This document shows positions 35,077 to 43,612 of a stretch of DNA of 64,000 nucleotides, one piece after another (the first letter of the stretch is position 1; every line of letters begins with the position of its first letter). The DNA is taken from NCBI RefSeq assembly GCF_026242195.1, contig NZ_RKLV01000004.1:62001-126000 (forward strand), in the 5' to 3' direction. Source of the DNA: Halorutilus salinus. GTDB lineage: Archaea > Halobacteriota > Halobacteria > Halobacteriales > Halorutilaceae. The notes below the pieces were generated by a model, which saw only the letters and a program-made list of their open reading frames with translations, was not told where the DNA came from and did not search any database. The position numbers were made by a program, and so were the translations under genes.

Positions 35077-36297
35077 TCAGTTACCAACCTCCGTCTGTCC
35101 GTCGCTCCCGAACGGGTTCCGGTAGCTATCCAGGTCTCGTTCGAGTTCCTCGTCGGTCATGACGCAGGCATCGAGTTCTTCCTCTATCGAGGCGGCGTCT
35201 ATCTCGCGCCCTATGAATACGAGTTTGGTGTTTCTGTCGCCCCATTCTGGGTGCCACTCGTCTTCGACCTCGGGGTACTTCTCGAAGTACTTCTCTATCT
35301 CGCGTTGGGGAAGGGACGCGAGCCATCTTGAGTTCGGTCCCGCACGCACGGAAGTTCCCGCCTTGTCGATTCCCATAGCGACAGCGTCGGCACTCGGTAT
35401 CCAGAAGTACCCTTTGGCACGTATGACGTTTTCAGGGATATCGCTCAGGAACTCCTCTATGCGTCCGGGGTGGAAAGGTCTCCGTTCGCGGTAGACGAAC
35501 GAGGTCACACCGTGTTCCTCCGCGGCGTCCTCGTGGTGGTGTCCCTCTTCGAGTTCGTGCATCCATCCTGCCGAGGACTGTGCCTCCTCAAAGTCGAACC
35601 TGCCCGTGTCGAGAATCTCTCCGGGGTCCACGCCGCCGTGTTCGGAACGTACAATCTTCGCACGTGGCTGGAGGGTGCGTAGGACGTCCTCTATCTCGTC
35701 GAGTTCTTCTTCCGGCACGAGGTCACATTTGTTCATAACCAAGACATCGCAGAACTCTATCTGATCCATGACGACTCCTTCTGGCATCCTGTCCGACTCC
35801 GCCTCGACATCTTCGTCCGTCAGAGCCGCACCTGACGAGAAGTTCTCGTACACGCTGTGTGCGTTGACGACGGTGACGGTAGTGTCGAGTTCGTAGAACT
35901 CACTCGGGTCGAAGTCGCGTCCCGTGTCCTCCGGTGTGAAGTCGGCGTCGTAACCCAGCGCGAAGGTCTGTGCAACGGGTATCGGTTCGCTGATTCCCGA
36001 TGACTCAACGAGGAGATACTCGAAGTCACGTTCCTCCGCGAGTCGTCCTACCTCATCGAGGAGGTCCCCCCGGAGGCGACAGCAGATACAGCCGTTCGAA
36101 AGTTCGATTATCTCTTCGTCATCGGTCGTCTCTGTCTCCTCGACGAGTTCGGCGTCTATGTTTACCTCGCCCATGTCGTTGACCACGACGGCGGCATCGA
36201 GGTTTTCCTCCGTGTTGAGAACGTTGTTCAGCAACGTTGTCTTCCCCGCGCCTAAGCTACCGCTCAGCACCGTGACAGGTATGTCTTTTGCGTTCAT
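35077..36297 (-). CDS. COG0523 (CobW) family GTPase, second paralogue
   Basis: A 406-residue paralogue of the downstream gene. Motifs: VLSGSLGAGKTTLLNNV (Walker A), ELSNGCICCRLRG (CxCC), LLVESSGISEPIPVAQ and NKCDLV. The His loop is shorter (HELEEGHHHEDAAEEHG). CobW-C begins near residue 270 (FVYRERRPFHPGRI). It is the first gene of the operon; its promoter region holds the shared operator at 36330-36359, next to the divergent NikR-like gene. This layout fits a zinc- or other metal-responsive chaperone operon. Confidence 0.9.
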   Translation of the reverse strand: MNAKDIPVTVLSGSLGAGKTTLLNNVLNTEENLDAAVVVNDMGEVNIDAELVEETETTDDEEIIELSNGCICCRLRGDLLDEVGRLAEERDFEYLLVESSGISEPIPVAQTFALGYDADFTPEDTGRDFDPSEFYELDTTVTVVNAHSVYENFSSGAALTDEDVEAESDRMPEGVVMDQIEFCDVLVMNKCDLVPEEELDEIEDVLRTLQPRAKIVRSEHGGVDPGEILDTGRFDFEEAQSSAGWMHELEEGHHHEDAAEEHGVTSFVYRERRPFHPGRIEEFLSDIPENVIRAKGYFWIPSADAVAMGIDKAGTSVRAGPNSRWLASLPQREIEKYFEKYPEVEDEWHPEWGDRNTKLVFIGREIDAASIEEELDACVMTDEELERDLDSYRNPFGSDGQTEVGN

Positions 36298-36329
36298 ACT
36301 TTCCTCAACACTGTATCTCTCTCGTAACT

Positions 36330-36359
36330 GTTAATATATTTCGATTATATATTATTAAC
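36330..36359. promoter_or_regulatory. Island operator O1: GTTAATA-N16-TATTAAC
   Basis: A perfect inverted repeat with 7-base halves and a 16-base spacer. It ends one base before the ATG of the NikR-like gene and lies 33 bases before the divergent COG0523 operon. The spacing matches the known E. coli NikR operator layout (two 6-base halves 16 apart). Confidence 0.75.
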
Positions 36360-36770
36360 ATGGCCGTAATAAGCATCTCGCTACCGGATACTCTCCTGTC
36401 GGAGGTAGAGGACAAGGTAGACAGACACGGATACTCGGGCAGAAGCGACCTGACACGGGAGGCTCTCCGTAGCTTCATACAGGAGTTCGACGCCGACGCG
36501 AAACTCGACGGGGAGGTCATAGCGACGGTGACGGTTGTCTTCCGTGAGGATTCGGAGGTAGAAAGTACGGTAAGCTCACTGAGACACGACTACGGAGGGA
36601 GCGTAATCGGTAGCTCGCATTCCTGCATAGACGAGGATAGGTGCATGGAGGTACTCGTAGTGAGGTCCGATATCGAGGAGGTTAACGAGATCGTTGGAAG
36701 GGTTCGGTCCACCGACGGCGCCGTTAGCACCGACTACACGGCGAAGCCACTGGGCGAAATAAGCCAGTAG
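36360..36770 (+). CDS. NikR-like ribbon-helix-helix metalloregulator
   Basis: A 136-residue protein. Residues 1-45 are the ribbon-helix-helix DNA-binding domain (MAVISISLPDTLLSEVEDKV, then SGRSDLTREALRSF). Residues ~55-130 are the NikR-type ACT domain (VIATVTVVFREDSEVESTV, SLRHDY). NikR binds Ni2+ by three His and one Cys; here the equivalent block reads SSHSCIDEDRCMEVLVV, so the second His of the HxH motif is Cys. The set would be His, His, Cys, Cys, which suits Zn2+. It is autoregulated if it binds O1. The ATG at 36360 directly follows the operator. The metal specificity is inference. Confidence 0.85.
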   Translation: MAVISISLPDTLLSEVEDKVDRHGYSGRSDLTREALRSFIQEFDADAKLDGEVIATVTVVFREDSEVESTVSSLRHDYGGSVIGSSHSCIDEDRCMEVLVVRSDIEEVNEIVGRVRSTDGAVSTDYTAKPLGEISQ

Positions 36771-36806
36771 TTCGGGTGTATGCCTCCCGAGACTCTTTCT
36801 GCGGTT

Positions 36807-37460
36807 TCACGGGTCTTCGACACCGGGCATGTCGTCTTTGAGCGCGCCGCCACCGATTCCCGTACGGACATGACTCGGTGCGACGGCGTTCACACGTACA
36901 CCTTCTTCAGCCCACTCCGCACCGAGTGTCCGCGTCAGGTTGACGACGCCGCCTTTCGACGCCGTGTATGCGGGAATGTAGCCGAGTGCCTCGCTCCCGC
37001 GCAGACCGTAGACCGACGCTGTGTTGATTACCGATCCCCCTCCGTCGTCGAACATAGCGCGTGCGGCGTACAGGTCGGTAAGCCAGACGCCGGTCAGGTT
37101 GACGTCCACGATACGGTTCCACTGGCGCACCTCATATGTCTCCGCGCCGCGTTCGAGTTCGGCTATTCCGGCGTTCGCGAAAGCGATATCGAGACCACCA
37201 AAGGCATCGACAGTTTCGGAAACCATCGTCTCCACGTTGTCTTCGTCGGTCACGTCCGCCTCGACCGCCAGTGTCTCGCGTCCGGTGTCGTCGGCTATCT
37301 CGTCGGCGACTTCCTCGGCACCCTCAGCGTATATGTCGGCGACTACGACGTCCGCGCCCGCCTCATCCATCGCCTCGGCGAAGGCGCGTCCGATGCCGCT
37401 CGCTCCGCCGGTGACTAAACTGCTCTTGCAGTCAAGCCTGAACTCCTCTAACACGCCCAT
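36807..37460 (-). CDS. Short-chain dehydrogenase, C-terminally truncated
   Basis: A 217-residue SDR from the ATG at 37460. The cofactor motif TGGASGIG, NAGIA, the catalytic Ser region (INTASVYGLRG) and YTASK are all present, so an NAD(P)-dependent oxidoreductase fold is clear. It stops right after NAVAPSHVRTGIGGGALKD, while the family usually continues about 30 more residues (a final strand and VDGG-type end). The truncation borders the NikR-like gene's end. It may be inactive or of altered specificity. A candidate operator with 15-base spacer lies just upstream (37461-37489). Confidence 0.72.
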   Translation of the reverse strand: MGVLEEFRLDCKSSLVTGGASGIGRAFAEAMDEAGADVVVADIYAEGAEEVADEIADDTGRETLAVEADVTDEDNVETMVSETVDAFGGLDIAFANAGIAELERGAETYEVRQWNRIVDVNLTGVWLTDLYAARAMFDDGGGSVINTASVYGLRGSEALGYIPAYTASKGGVVNLTRTLGAEWAEEGVRVNAVAPSHVRTGIGGGALKDDMPGVEDP

Positions 37461-37489
37461 CGTATTAATTAGCACAGAAGTATAATAAT
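37461..37489. promoter_or_regulatory. Weak island operator: CGTATTA-N15-TAATAAT
   Basis: Half-sites match GTTAWTA and TAATAAC in five and six of seven positions, but the spacer is 15 rather than 16. It lies between the divergent SDR and the small His-rich gene at 37555. Treat as tentative. Confidence 0.4.
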
Positions 37490-37554
37490 TCTTGTTAATC
37501 TATTTTCAGTTTTAGCAAATACTTTATTCGGTGACCCCGTGTAGCCGGCGCGGC

Positions 37555-37767
37555 ATGACAGATATAAAACACCACGCGACGAACGTAATAGAGAACGCTA
37601 CCGTCCATATAGACAGTATAGACCAACACACAGTAGACGCTGAGTACGTCGAGTACTGCGTGTCGAGCGGCTATGTCAAGGCTGTTGACTCGGACGAAAG
37701 GTCTCATATAACCCATATCACGAACGTCGAAATCTGCGCCGAAGAGGACGCCGAGCAGACGTACTAA
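37555..37767 (+). CDS. Small His/acid-rich protein
   Basis: A 70-residue protein starting at the ATG at 37555. It carries His residues in pairs and threes (DIKHHATN, HIDSIDQH, SHITHITN) and two Cys (EYCVSS, EICAEE). A TATA-like CTTTATT lies 27 bases before the ATG, so the gene is probably leaderless. No family is recognised. Location in the metal island and His content make a metal-binding or sensing role plausible but unproven. Confidence 0.5.
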   Translation: MTDIKHHATNVIENATVHIDSIDQHTVDAEYVEYCVSSGYVKAVDSDERSHITHITNVEICAEEDAEQTY

Positions 37768-37891
37768 GCGACAGAAAGCCTCTACCGGGTCAGATGTCGC
37801 CGTTCTACGGACAGCCCGGTTTATACTTCGGCACTGCTCATGCGGCGAGAGTACCCGAACTGAGAGGTTTAGAGGTACCAGACACAGTAAT

Positions 37892-38689
37892 TCAGCTGAT
37901 GTTAGCAGGGCTCGCAACCTCGTCTCTGATACGAGCGACGTAACCGACGAAGCCGTGGTCCGTTCGGTCACGAGGACGGTCGAGACCGACAGAAACGGTC
38001 GACTGGACGGCTCCGGTGTCGGATTCCATTACCATGACCCGGTCGGCGAGGGTCACAGCCTCATCAATATCGTGGGTAACAAAAACAACCGTCTGTCCGG
38101 TTTTTTCCCAGATATCCAGTAACTCAGAATGGAGGCGGTCTCGGGTTCGCGCATCGACGCTCCCGAACGGCTCGTCCATCAACAGAATCTCGGGGTCTAC
38201 GGCGAGGGACCGCGCGATCCCGACGCGTTGTTTCATACCGCCGGAAAGCTCGTTCGGGTACTTCTCCTCAAAACCTCCGAGTTCGACGAGGTCTATTAGC
38301 TCTCGGACGCGTGCCGCACAGTCCGGGCAGTCACACGCCGGCCGTTCGAGACCGAACCGGATGTTTTCTCGGACCGTTCTCCACGGGAACAGAGCGTACT
38401 CCTGGAAAACCATGCCGCGGTCTAGTCCGGGCTCGGTAACCTCCTCTCCGTCGATCAGGACAGAACCGTTTGAGGGTTCTTCGAGACCGGCTATCGTCCG
38501 GAGTAGCGTGGTTTTCCCACAGCCCGACTCACCGACAACACAGTAAAACTCCCCGGTCTCAACTGTAATGGATACGTCGGAAAGAGCCTGAACCGACTCT
38601 TCCTCGGTGCCGTACGTCTTGCTGACGTTCCGCAGTTCTATCTTACGGCTTTCTGTCGCCGCCGATCCTTCTGTACCCTTTAGTGCCAT
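37892..38689 (-). CDS. NitT/TauT-type ABC transporter ATPase
   Basis: A 265-residue ATPase. Walker [14 protein letters not shown]-loop [10 protein letters not shown], signature [15 protein letters not shown], Walker [11 protein letters not shown] and the H-loop THDIDEA are intact. The [16 protein letters not shown] insertion before the signature has four Cys (CDCPDC plus neighbours), unusual for this family. Length and the PFGSVDA end are typical of SsuB/TauB/NrtD. It overlaps the permease gene by 10 bases. The substrate is unknown; the location suggests a metal complex or a cofactor. Confidence 0.85.
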   Translation of the reverse strand: MALKGTEGSAATESRKIELRNVSKTYGTEEESVQALSDVSITVETGEFYCVVGESGCGKTTLLRTIAGLEEPSNGSVLIDGEEVTEPGLDRGMVFQEYALFPWRTVRENIRFGLERPACDCPDCAARVRELIDLVELGGFEEKYPNELSGGMKQRVGIARSLAVDPEILLMDEPFGSVDARTRDRLHSELLDIWEKTGQTVVFVTHDIDEAVTLADRVMVMESDTGAVQSTVSVGLDRPRDRTDHGFVGYVARIRDEVASPANIS

Positions 38690-39519
38690 GACAGTACCCT
38701 CCTCTCGGTGAGTCTGAACGCAACGTCCATACAGAGGAATGCGAGGCTGATGAGGAACATGTAGGCGACGCTGGTCGCCATAGCGAGGTTGTTCGAGGCG
38801 TTTATGATTTCGTAGCCGACGCCGGGCGCGCCGAAAAGCTCCGCACCCACGACTATCATCCAAGACCTGCCGATGCTAGTCCTGAATGCTGTCAGAACCT
38901 GTGGAGCCGCACTCGGCAGAGCGACGAGTTTCAGCATCGAAAGGTCACGCTCAACACCCAGCGTAGAGGCGGCGTCGGTTAGCTCCCCGGGGGTGTTTTC
39001 GACGCCGCCGTACGCTCCGTAGAAGTTTATCCAGAAGGCACCGATGAAGACTATAAACGCCGCTCCCGCGTGGTGGATTCCGAACCACACGATAGCGAAC
39101 ACTATCCAAGCCAACGGAGGGATGGGTCGGAGGATACGGACGAGCGGCCGGAGCCAGTCGTCGAGGGTTCCGTTCCACCCCATCGCAAGACCGAGGGATA
39201 TTCCGCTGACAGCACCGAGGAGTAGCCCAGGAACGTAATGAAACAGCGTCTCTAAGAGATGCGCAGGTCCCGTAGGGAGTACTAGCTCCGAACCGAGTAG
39301 AGGAACGACCACAGCCGTCGATGTCGCGAACAGTCCGAGGAACGCCCGCGCGGAGTCAAGAGGGCTGGGAACCAGGTACGACGGCTGTGTCATAATGGCA
39401 CCGACCCACCAGACGGCTAAGAACAGACCCAGACCACCGAGTCCACGGAGGTATCTGCGTAACCCTCTCTCGAACCGGATCCATCTGGTCAGTCGGGCTG
39501 TGTCGGTGTTTAGGCTCAT
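38680..39519 (-). CDS. NitT/TauT-type ABC transporter permease
   Basis: A 279-residue membrane protein with about six helices, of the SsuC/TauC/NrtB type. The EAA-like cytosolic loop is seen near residue 190 ([38 protein letters not shown]). It pairs with the ATPase downstream and the binding protein upstream; starts and stops overlap, so all three are one transcription unit. Confidence 0.87.
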   Translation of the reverse strand: MSLNTDTARLTRWIRFERGLRRYLRGLGGLGLFLAVWWVGAIMTQPSYLVPSPLDSARAFLGLFATSTAVVVPLLGSELVLPTGPAHLLETLFHYVPGLLLGAVSGISLGLAMGWNGTLDDWLRPLVRILRPIPPLAWIVFAIVWFGIHHAGAAFIVFIGAFWINFYGAYGGVENTPGELTDAASTLGVERDLSMLKLVALPSAAPQVLTAFRTSIGRSWMIVVGAELFGAPGVGYEIINASNNLAMATSVAYMFLISLAFLCMDVAFRLTERRVLSWH

Positions 39520-40547
39520 TACTGTACGGAGTCGTAGGGTTCGAACGCGAAAAGGTCGTCTACGCTAACCGGTTCATCGATGTTTCCGACAGAGGCGACG
39601 TACTCCGACATAGTTGCCGTCTGGTCCGTGACCGCGTGTGGATCGGAGATGAAGTCAGAGGCTCGCGACTCTAATGCGGTCACGGCGAGGTCAGTAGTTA
39701 CGCCGGAGCCGATAACGGAGGCTGCGTGAGACGCCGCTGTCTGTGGCTTTTCCTCCACGAACCTGGTCGCCTGAACGTGTTTCTCGACCAGAGACCGGGA
39801 CAGTTCAGAGCTACCAAGAACCTTCCCGTTGACGAAGAGACCCGTCATCGGGTGACCCGGGAGTATCTCCCCCGACCAGGCGAGTTCCCCGAATCCCTCT
39901 TCACCGGCTATCATACTCGCAAACGGCTCCATGATCATCGTCGCGTCTATCTCTCCGGAACGGATGGTCTGGACAGACCTCGCGGGTTCTATCTTAGACT
40001 TCGATACGACCGATTCGAGTTCCCCTAAGCCGAGGTCGCGGTCGAGCCAGTACCGCAGTACTACGTCGGGGACACTACCGTCCGGCGGTGTACCGAACCG
40101 GACCTTACGTCCTTTTTCGTTCTCGAACCGTCCGAAAGCTTCTGCCCCGGACCTTTCGTACATCTCTGCGACCTCGTTCGTTGCCAGTGCTTTGAACGCG
40201 TTCCGCCCGTTGGCGGCGAGGACGTTCACGTCGGTTCCTCTGTCGAGTAGTACCATCGCAGGGGTTATTCCGGCGACGGCTACGTCTACATCTCCGCTCG
40301 CGAACGCTTTGACGACGTTCGGTCCGTTGCTGAACCTTTCGATGCTAACGTCTACGGGTAGGTCGTCGTAGTAGCCTTCTTCCTGCATTATGAAGTGTTG
40401 CATGTTCGGATAGATAGGAACGTAGGCGACGGTTATGGAATCCAAAGGTCCTTCGCTACCCTGACCCAGACAACCGGTCAGGCTCGAAGCACCAACCGTA
40501 GCCGTACCTATACCCTGAAGCAGTTTCCGGCGGGATATCCTTCGCAT
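39519..40547 (-). CDS. NitT/TauT-type solute-binding lipoprotein
   Basis: A 342-residue binding protein. The N-terminus has a twin-arginine signal (MRRISRRKLLQGIG) and a lipobox TGC, so it is Tat-exported and lipid-anchored. The mature part follows the NMT1/SsuA layout: ITVAYVPIYPNMQHFIMQEE, then VVKAFASGDVDVAVAGITPA, and MIMEPFASMIAGEEGFGEL. Ligands of this family include nitrate, taurine, thiamin precursors and bicarbonate. Operator O2 lies 4 bases before its ATG, so it belongs to the island regulon. Confidence 0.85.
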   Translation of the reverse strand: MRRISRRKLLQGIGTATVGASSLTGCLGQGSEGPLDSITVAYVPIYPNMQHFIMQEEGYYDDLPVDVSIERFSNGPNVVKAFASGDVDVAVAGITPAMVLLDRGTDVNVLAANGRNAFKALATNEVAEMYERSGAEAFGRFENEKGRKVRFGTPPDGSVPDVVLRYWLDRDLGLGELESVVSKSKIEPARSVQTIRSGEIDATMIMEPFASMIAGEEGFGELAWSGEILPGHPMTGLFVNGKVLGSSELSRSLVEKHVQATRFVEEKPQTAASHAASVIGSGVTTDLAVTALESRASDFISDPHAVTDQTATMSEYVASVGNIDEPVSVDDLFAFEPYDSVQ

Positions 40548-40550
40548 ACT

Positions 40551-40580
40551 GTTATTAACTCTATAGTAGAATATAATAAC
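40551..40580. promoter_or_regulatory. Island operator O2: GTTATTA-N16-TAATAAC
   Basis: A perfect 30-base inverted repeat directly before the ATG of the NitT/TauT binding protein (start 40547). It covers the presumed TATA region (TTATAT on the minus strand). Confidence 0.75.
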
Positions 40581-40740
40581 TTCTGTGATTCTTTACCGTC
40601 AGATATTAACGAGGTGTCTGTTGGAGAAGTACCGCCGTGTTAGAGGTACGGAGTAGGGTCGGTACCGGGAGGAAGGTTTGACGGTCTCGGATGGGTACGT
40701 TTTTATACTCTAAGGAGGATTCCGGGTACCGACAGGGTAG

Positions 40741-41979
40741 TTATGAGCTCAGAACCTCGCGTGCGATCCGCGTTAGTCTGTCGCCCGCAAGCCTCGCGGT
40801 AGCGATGTTGCGCGCGAACGCACCGAGGACACCTTCGGCGAGAGCACCCGTGGCGTGCACGCCCGACGGTTTTCCGTCTTTCCGTCTCCATCCGAGCGTC
40901 TCGTCGTCAAGAACCGGCATCCCTCTGTGCCCGGTCGCGAGGTCGAGATCCTCAGCGACACTTCTGACGAAGGGCTGTCGGTAGACATCCCCGAATCCGG
41001 TCGCAAGGACGACGCGTGCGGCTTCTTCGGTTCCGCCGTCGTTGAGGCGCAAAAAAACACCGTCATCTCCTTCGAAAGCCACCGTGACCTCGCCGACGCG
41101 TCTGTTCAGGTGCCCTACCTCAGTCTCTTCCTCTACCTCCTCGGCGAGGTGGTACGGAACCGTGCCGTCGTTTCTCGCCTTCCTGATACGTTTATGCCTT
41201 GCCTCCGACGCGACGGGGAGGTGGTGTAGCTCTTTCTCGATGTGTTTCCAGTTGAGCCACCTCGGGTCGCTCTCTACCACCGCCTTTCTGAGTCCGTGGC
41301 GGCTAACCAGCGTCGCATCGCCCGTCTCGCGCGCCAGAGAGACGGCGACCGAACACGCCGTCGTTCCACCGCCGACGACGTAGGTGTTCTTGGCGTTTTC
41401 GACCTCACCGCCTTCCCAGACGTGCCGAACCCTTCCGGTTTCTTCTGCCCAGCCAGGGGGTTCTGGCGCGCCCGCGTTACCGACGGCGAGGAGGACGCGC
41501 CGCGACGTGAGTTCGTCCGTCTTCGTCCGTACGGCGAGCGGAGCGGAATCCCCGTATTCGACAGATGTCACCTCCTGTTCAACAACGAGTTCTCCGAGGC
41601 GACGCAACCCGATTATATGATCCGTGTGGTCGAGGAACAGGTCAACGGTCGGACGCCGCGGATTACGGCGTGTAGGGAGGAGTTCGTCCTCGCGCCTTTT
41701 CGACTTCGCGTAGTTTTCGAGGGAGAACGGCTCTGTTCCGACGTGGTGGACGTACGGCGACCTTAGCGACCCGACGCGTGCGACCCGTAGCCTCTCACGG
41801 AAGTTTCCGAGAAGCTCTCCGGTGCTTTCAACGATTGCGAGGCGGTTGCGATCCACGCCGGCGTCCAAGAGCCTCTGTGCGATGTGTGTTCCGTGGACGC
41901 CTCCTCCGACTATCACCCAGTCGTAGTCGGGGTCGCCCCCTTCACGTATCTCAGAGGAGGCTGAGGACAGCCCTACCAC
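40741..41979 (-). CDS. FAD/NAD(P)-binding oxidoreductase
   Basis: A 412-residue flavoprotein. The FAD fold begins DWVIVGGGVHGTHIAQRLL, and a second Rossmann motif (TYVVGGGTTACSVAVSLARE) sits near residue 205. It resembles lysine/ornithine-hydroxylase-like and COG4529-type FAD proteins, but I cannot name the reaction. Its start overlaps the FeoB-like gene by 29 bases; the whole operon is 44805 to 40741 on the minus strand. In bacteria such flavoproteins often assist siderophore or metal handling; here it is inference. Confidence 0.72.
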   Translation of the reverse strand: MVGLSSASSEIREGGDPDYDWVIVGGGVHGTHIAQRLLDAGVDRNRLAIVESTGELLGNFRERLRVARVGSLRSPYVHHVGTEPFSLENYAKSKRREDELLPTRRNPRRPTVDLFLDHTDHIIGLRRLGELVVEQEVTSVEYGDSAPLAVRTKTDELTSRRVLLAVGNAGAPEPPGWAEETGRVRHVWEGGEVENAKNTYVVGGGTTACSVAVSLARETGDATLVSRHGLRKAVVESDPRWLNWKHIEKELHHLPVASEARHKRIRKARNDGTVPYHLAEEVEEETEVGHLNRRVGEVTVAFEGDDGVFLRLNDGGTEEAARVVLATGFGDVYRQPFVRSVAEDLDLATGHRGMPVLDDETLGWRRKDGKPSGVHATGALAEGVLGAFARNIATARLAGDRLTRIAREVLSS

Positions 41980-43612
41980 CCCACGCTATCACGAGTGAGA
42001 ACACGACCGCCGCGACGGCTTGGCGCGCCATTAGAACCAGGGCGTACCGCGCCGAAACCTCACGCGCTACCGTAAACGCAGTGACGAGACAGGGAAGAAG
42101 CACGCCCGCGAGGTAGACGGCGACAAGAACCTCCAGCGGCGAAAGGGCGGCGACCGCCGTGTCCTCCGACGTAAAAAGCGCGATACCGTCCTTACGCACG
42201 GAGGCGAGAACGACGACGAGTGCCGTCTCGGCGGGGAGAGCGAAGGCGGACATCACGGGACCGAGCACGCTCCCTGCTGTGTCTATCGCACCCACGCGGT
42301 CGAGTAACGCGGCTACGAAGGTGATTAAGACGAATACGGGCAGTGCCTTTAGGAAGAACTCGCGGAGCGCGCTCCACGCCTCACGCCCGATTGCGCGTGG
42401 GTCGGGGAGAGACAGGAAGTTCCTGCGGTCGATGAAAAGCGACGCCTCGCGCGCCTCACGGGGTGCTATCACACCGACGTAAATGAGCGTCGTCACCGCG
42501 AGCAAAGCGACGTACGGCACAACGAGCCAAGCCATACCGACCGTAGCGAAGACGGCTAGCGTCGCAGGGAACTGGTACGAACACGCTGAGCCGAACGAGA
42601 TGGCAGAGATAGTCGTCTTGCGCGTACAGTCGGAGCAAGAACGCGTGTTGACGACCGCAGGTACATTACAGCCGAACCCCATGACGACACGGACTAGGTC
42701 GCGCCCCGTGAGACCGATACGGCGCATGTATGGGTGTAGGGCGACGGTTATGCGCGTGACGAGACCTGTGTTCTTGTAGACGCCGAGAACGACAGCGAAT
42801 ATCAGCATCGTCGGTCCCGCCCAGACGAACAGGAACGGACCCATCGACAGAAGACCGTAGTCGCTGGAAAGAACCGTCGAAAACGGCTCCGGTAGTCCGG
42901 ACGACCACGTTATCAGAGGCTCGATCCATCCGTCTACGATAGGGCTGACTTCCCCTGCGACGCTGTTCGCGAACCAGACGGCGACGGCGGTCGGGAGCAA
43001 CAGAAGTGCGACGCTCACCCACGGACCGACGTAGTCCCACTCGAAGACCGTCGCTGGCGGCTCTATCCCCCAGCCCACCTGCGTTCCGGGAGAATCAGGG
43101 AATACACCGGCTTCATCGACGGAGTTGAGGAGACGCTCACTTTCGTCTTGTACCGCTCCCGTACCGCCGTCCGCCGCGACACGGTCGACGTTTCTCGCGT
43201 CAACCGCCGTGACAGGGACGCCAGCCGTCTCTTCGAGTTTGTCGAGGGCGGCGCGCGCTCCTTCGTCGTCCTCGACCTTGTCCCAGAAGGTCACGACGAT
43301 GCTTCCGACGCGCCCCTCGACGAGCGGAAGTAGGTCGTTCAGGTCTTCGTCAATGTCGGTCGCAGGGACGACCAGCATCACCTTCTCTTCCTCGCCGAGC
43401 GCCTCGAGTGCGGCGCGGGTGCCCTCAGTGTCGGCGTCAAGGACGATACCCGGCGTGTCGACAAACGTGTAGCCGCCCGTCGAGTACCTCTCTGCGCGCA
43501 CCGTCGTCCCACGGAAGTTGGACGCAGTCGGTCTGTCACCCGTGAGCGAAGCGACGAGTTCGGACTTGCCGACGCTTTCCTTACCGACGACAGTTACGGT
43601 CTCGTCCGACAT
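41951..43612 (-). CDS. FeoB-like GTP-binding metal transporter
   Basis: A 553-residue protein with an N-terminal G domain: P-loop VVGKESVGKSELVASLTG, FRGTTVRAE (switch I) and DTPG (G3). NKxD is replaced by TFWDKVED. About eight helices follow from residue ~195. FeoB marks in the membrane part are GFGCNVPAVVNTRSCSD and RKTTISAISFGSACSYQFPATLAV. It is shorter than typical FeoB (~650-770) and has no FeoA nearby. Its setting, a non-iron regulon, raises the idea that it moves Zn2+, Co2+ or Ni2+. It overlaps both neighbours. Confidence 0.82.
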   Translation of the reverse strand: MSDETVTVVGKESVGKSELVASLTGDRPTASNFRGTTVRAERYSTGGYTFVDTPGIVLDADTEGTRAALEALGEEEKVMLVVPATDIDEDLNDLLPLVEGRVGSIVVTFWDKVEDDEGARAALDKLEETAGVPVTAVDARNVDRVAADGGTGAVQDESERLLNSVDEAGVFPDSPGTQVGWGIEPPATVFEWDYVGPWVSVALLLLPTAVAVWFANSVAGEVSPIVDGWIEPLITWSSGLPEPFSTVLSSDYGLLSMGPFLFVWAGPTMLIFAVVLGVYKNTGLVTRITVALHPYMRRIGLTGRDLVRVVMGFGCNVPAVVNTRSCSDCTRKTTISAISFGSACSYQFPATLAVFATVGMAWLVVPYVALLAVTTLIYVGVIAPREAREASLFIDRRNFLSLPDPRAIGREAWSALREFFLKALPVFVLITFVAALLDRVGAIDTAGSVLGPVMSAFALPAETALVVVLASVRKDGIALFTSEDTAVAALSPLEVLVAVYLAGVLLPCLVTAFTVAREVSARYALVLMARQAVAAVVFSLVIAWGGRAVLSLL

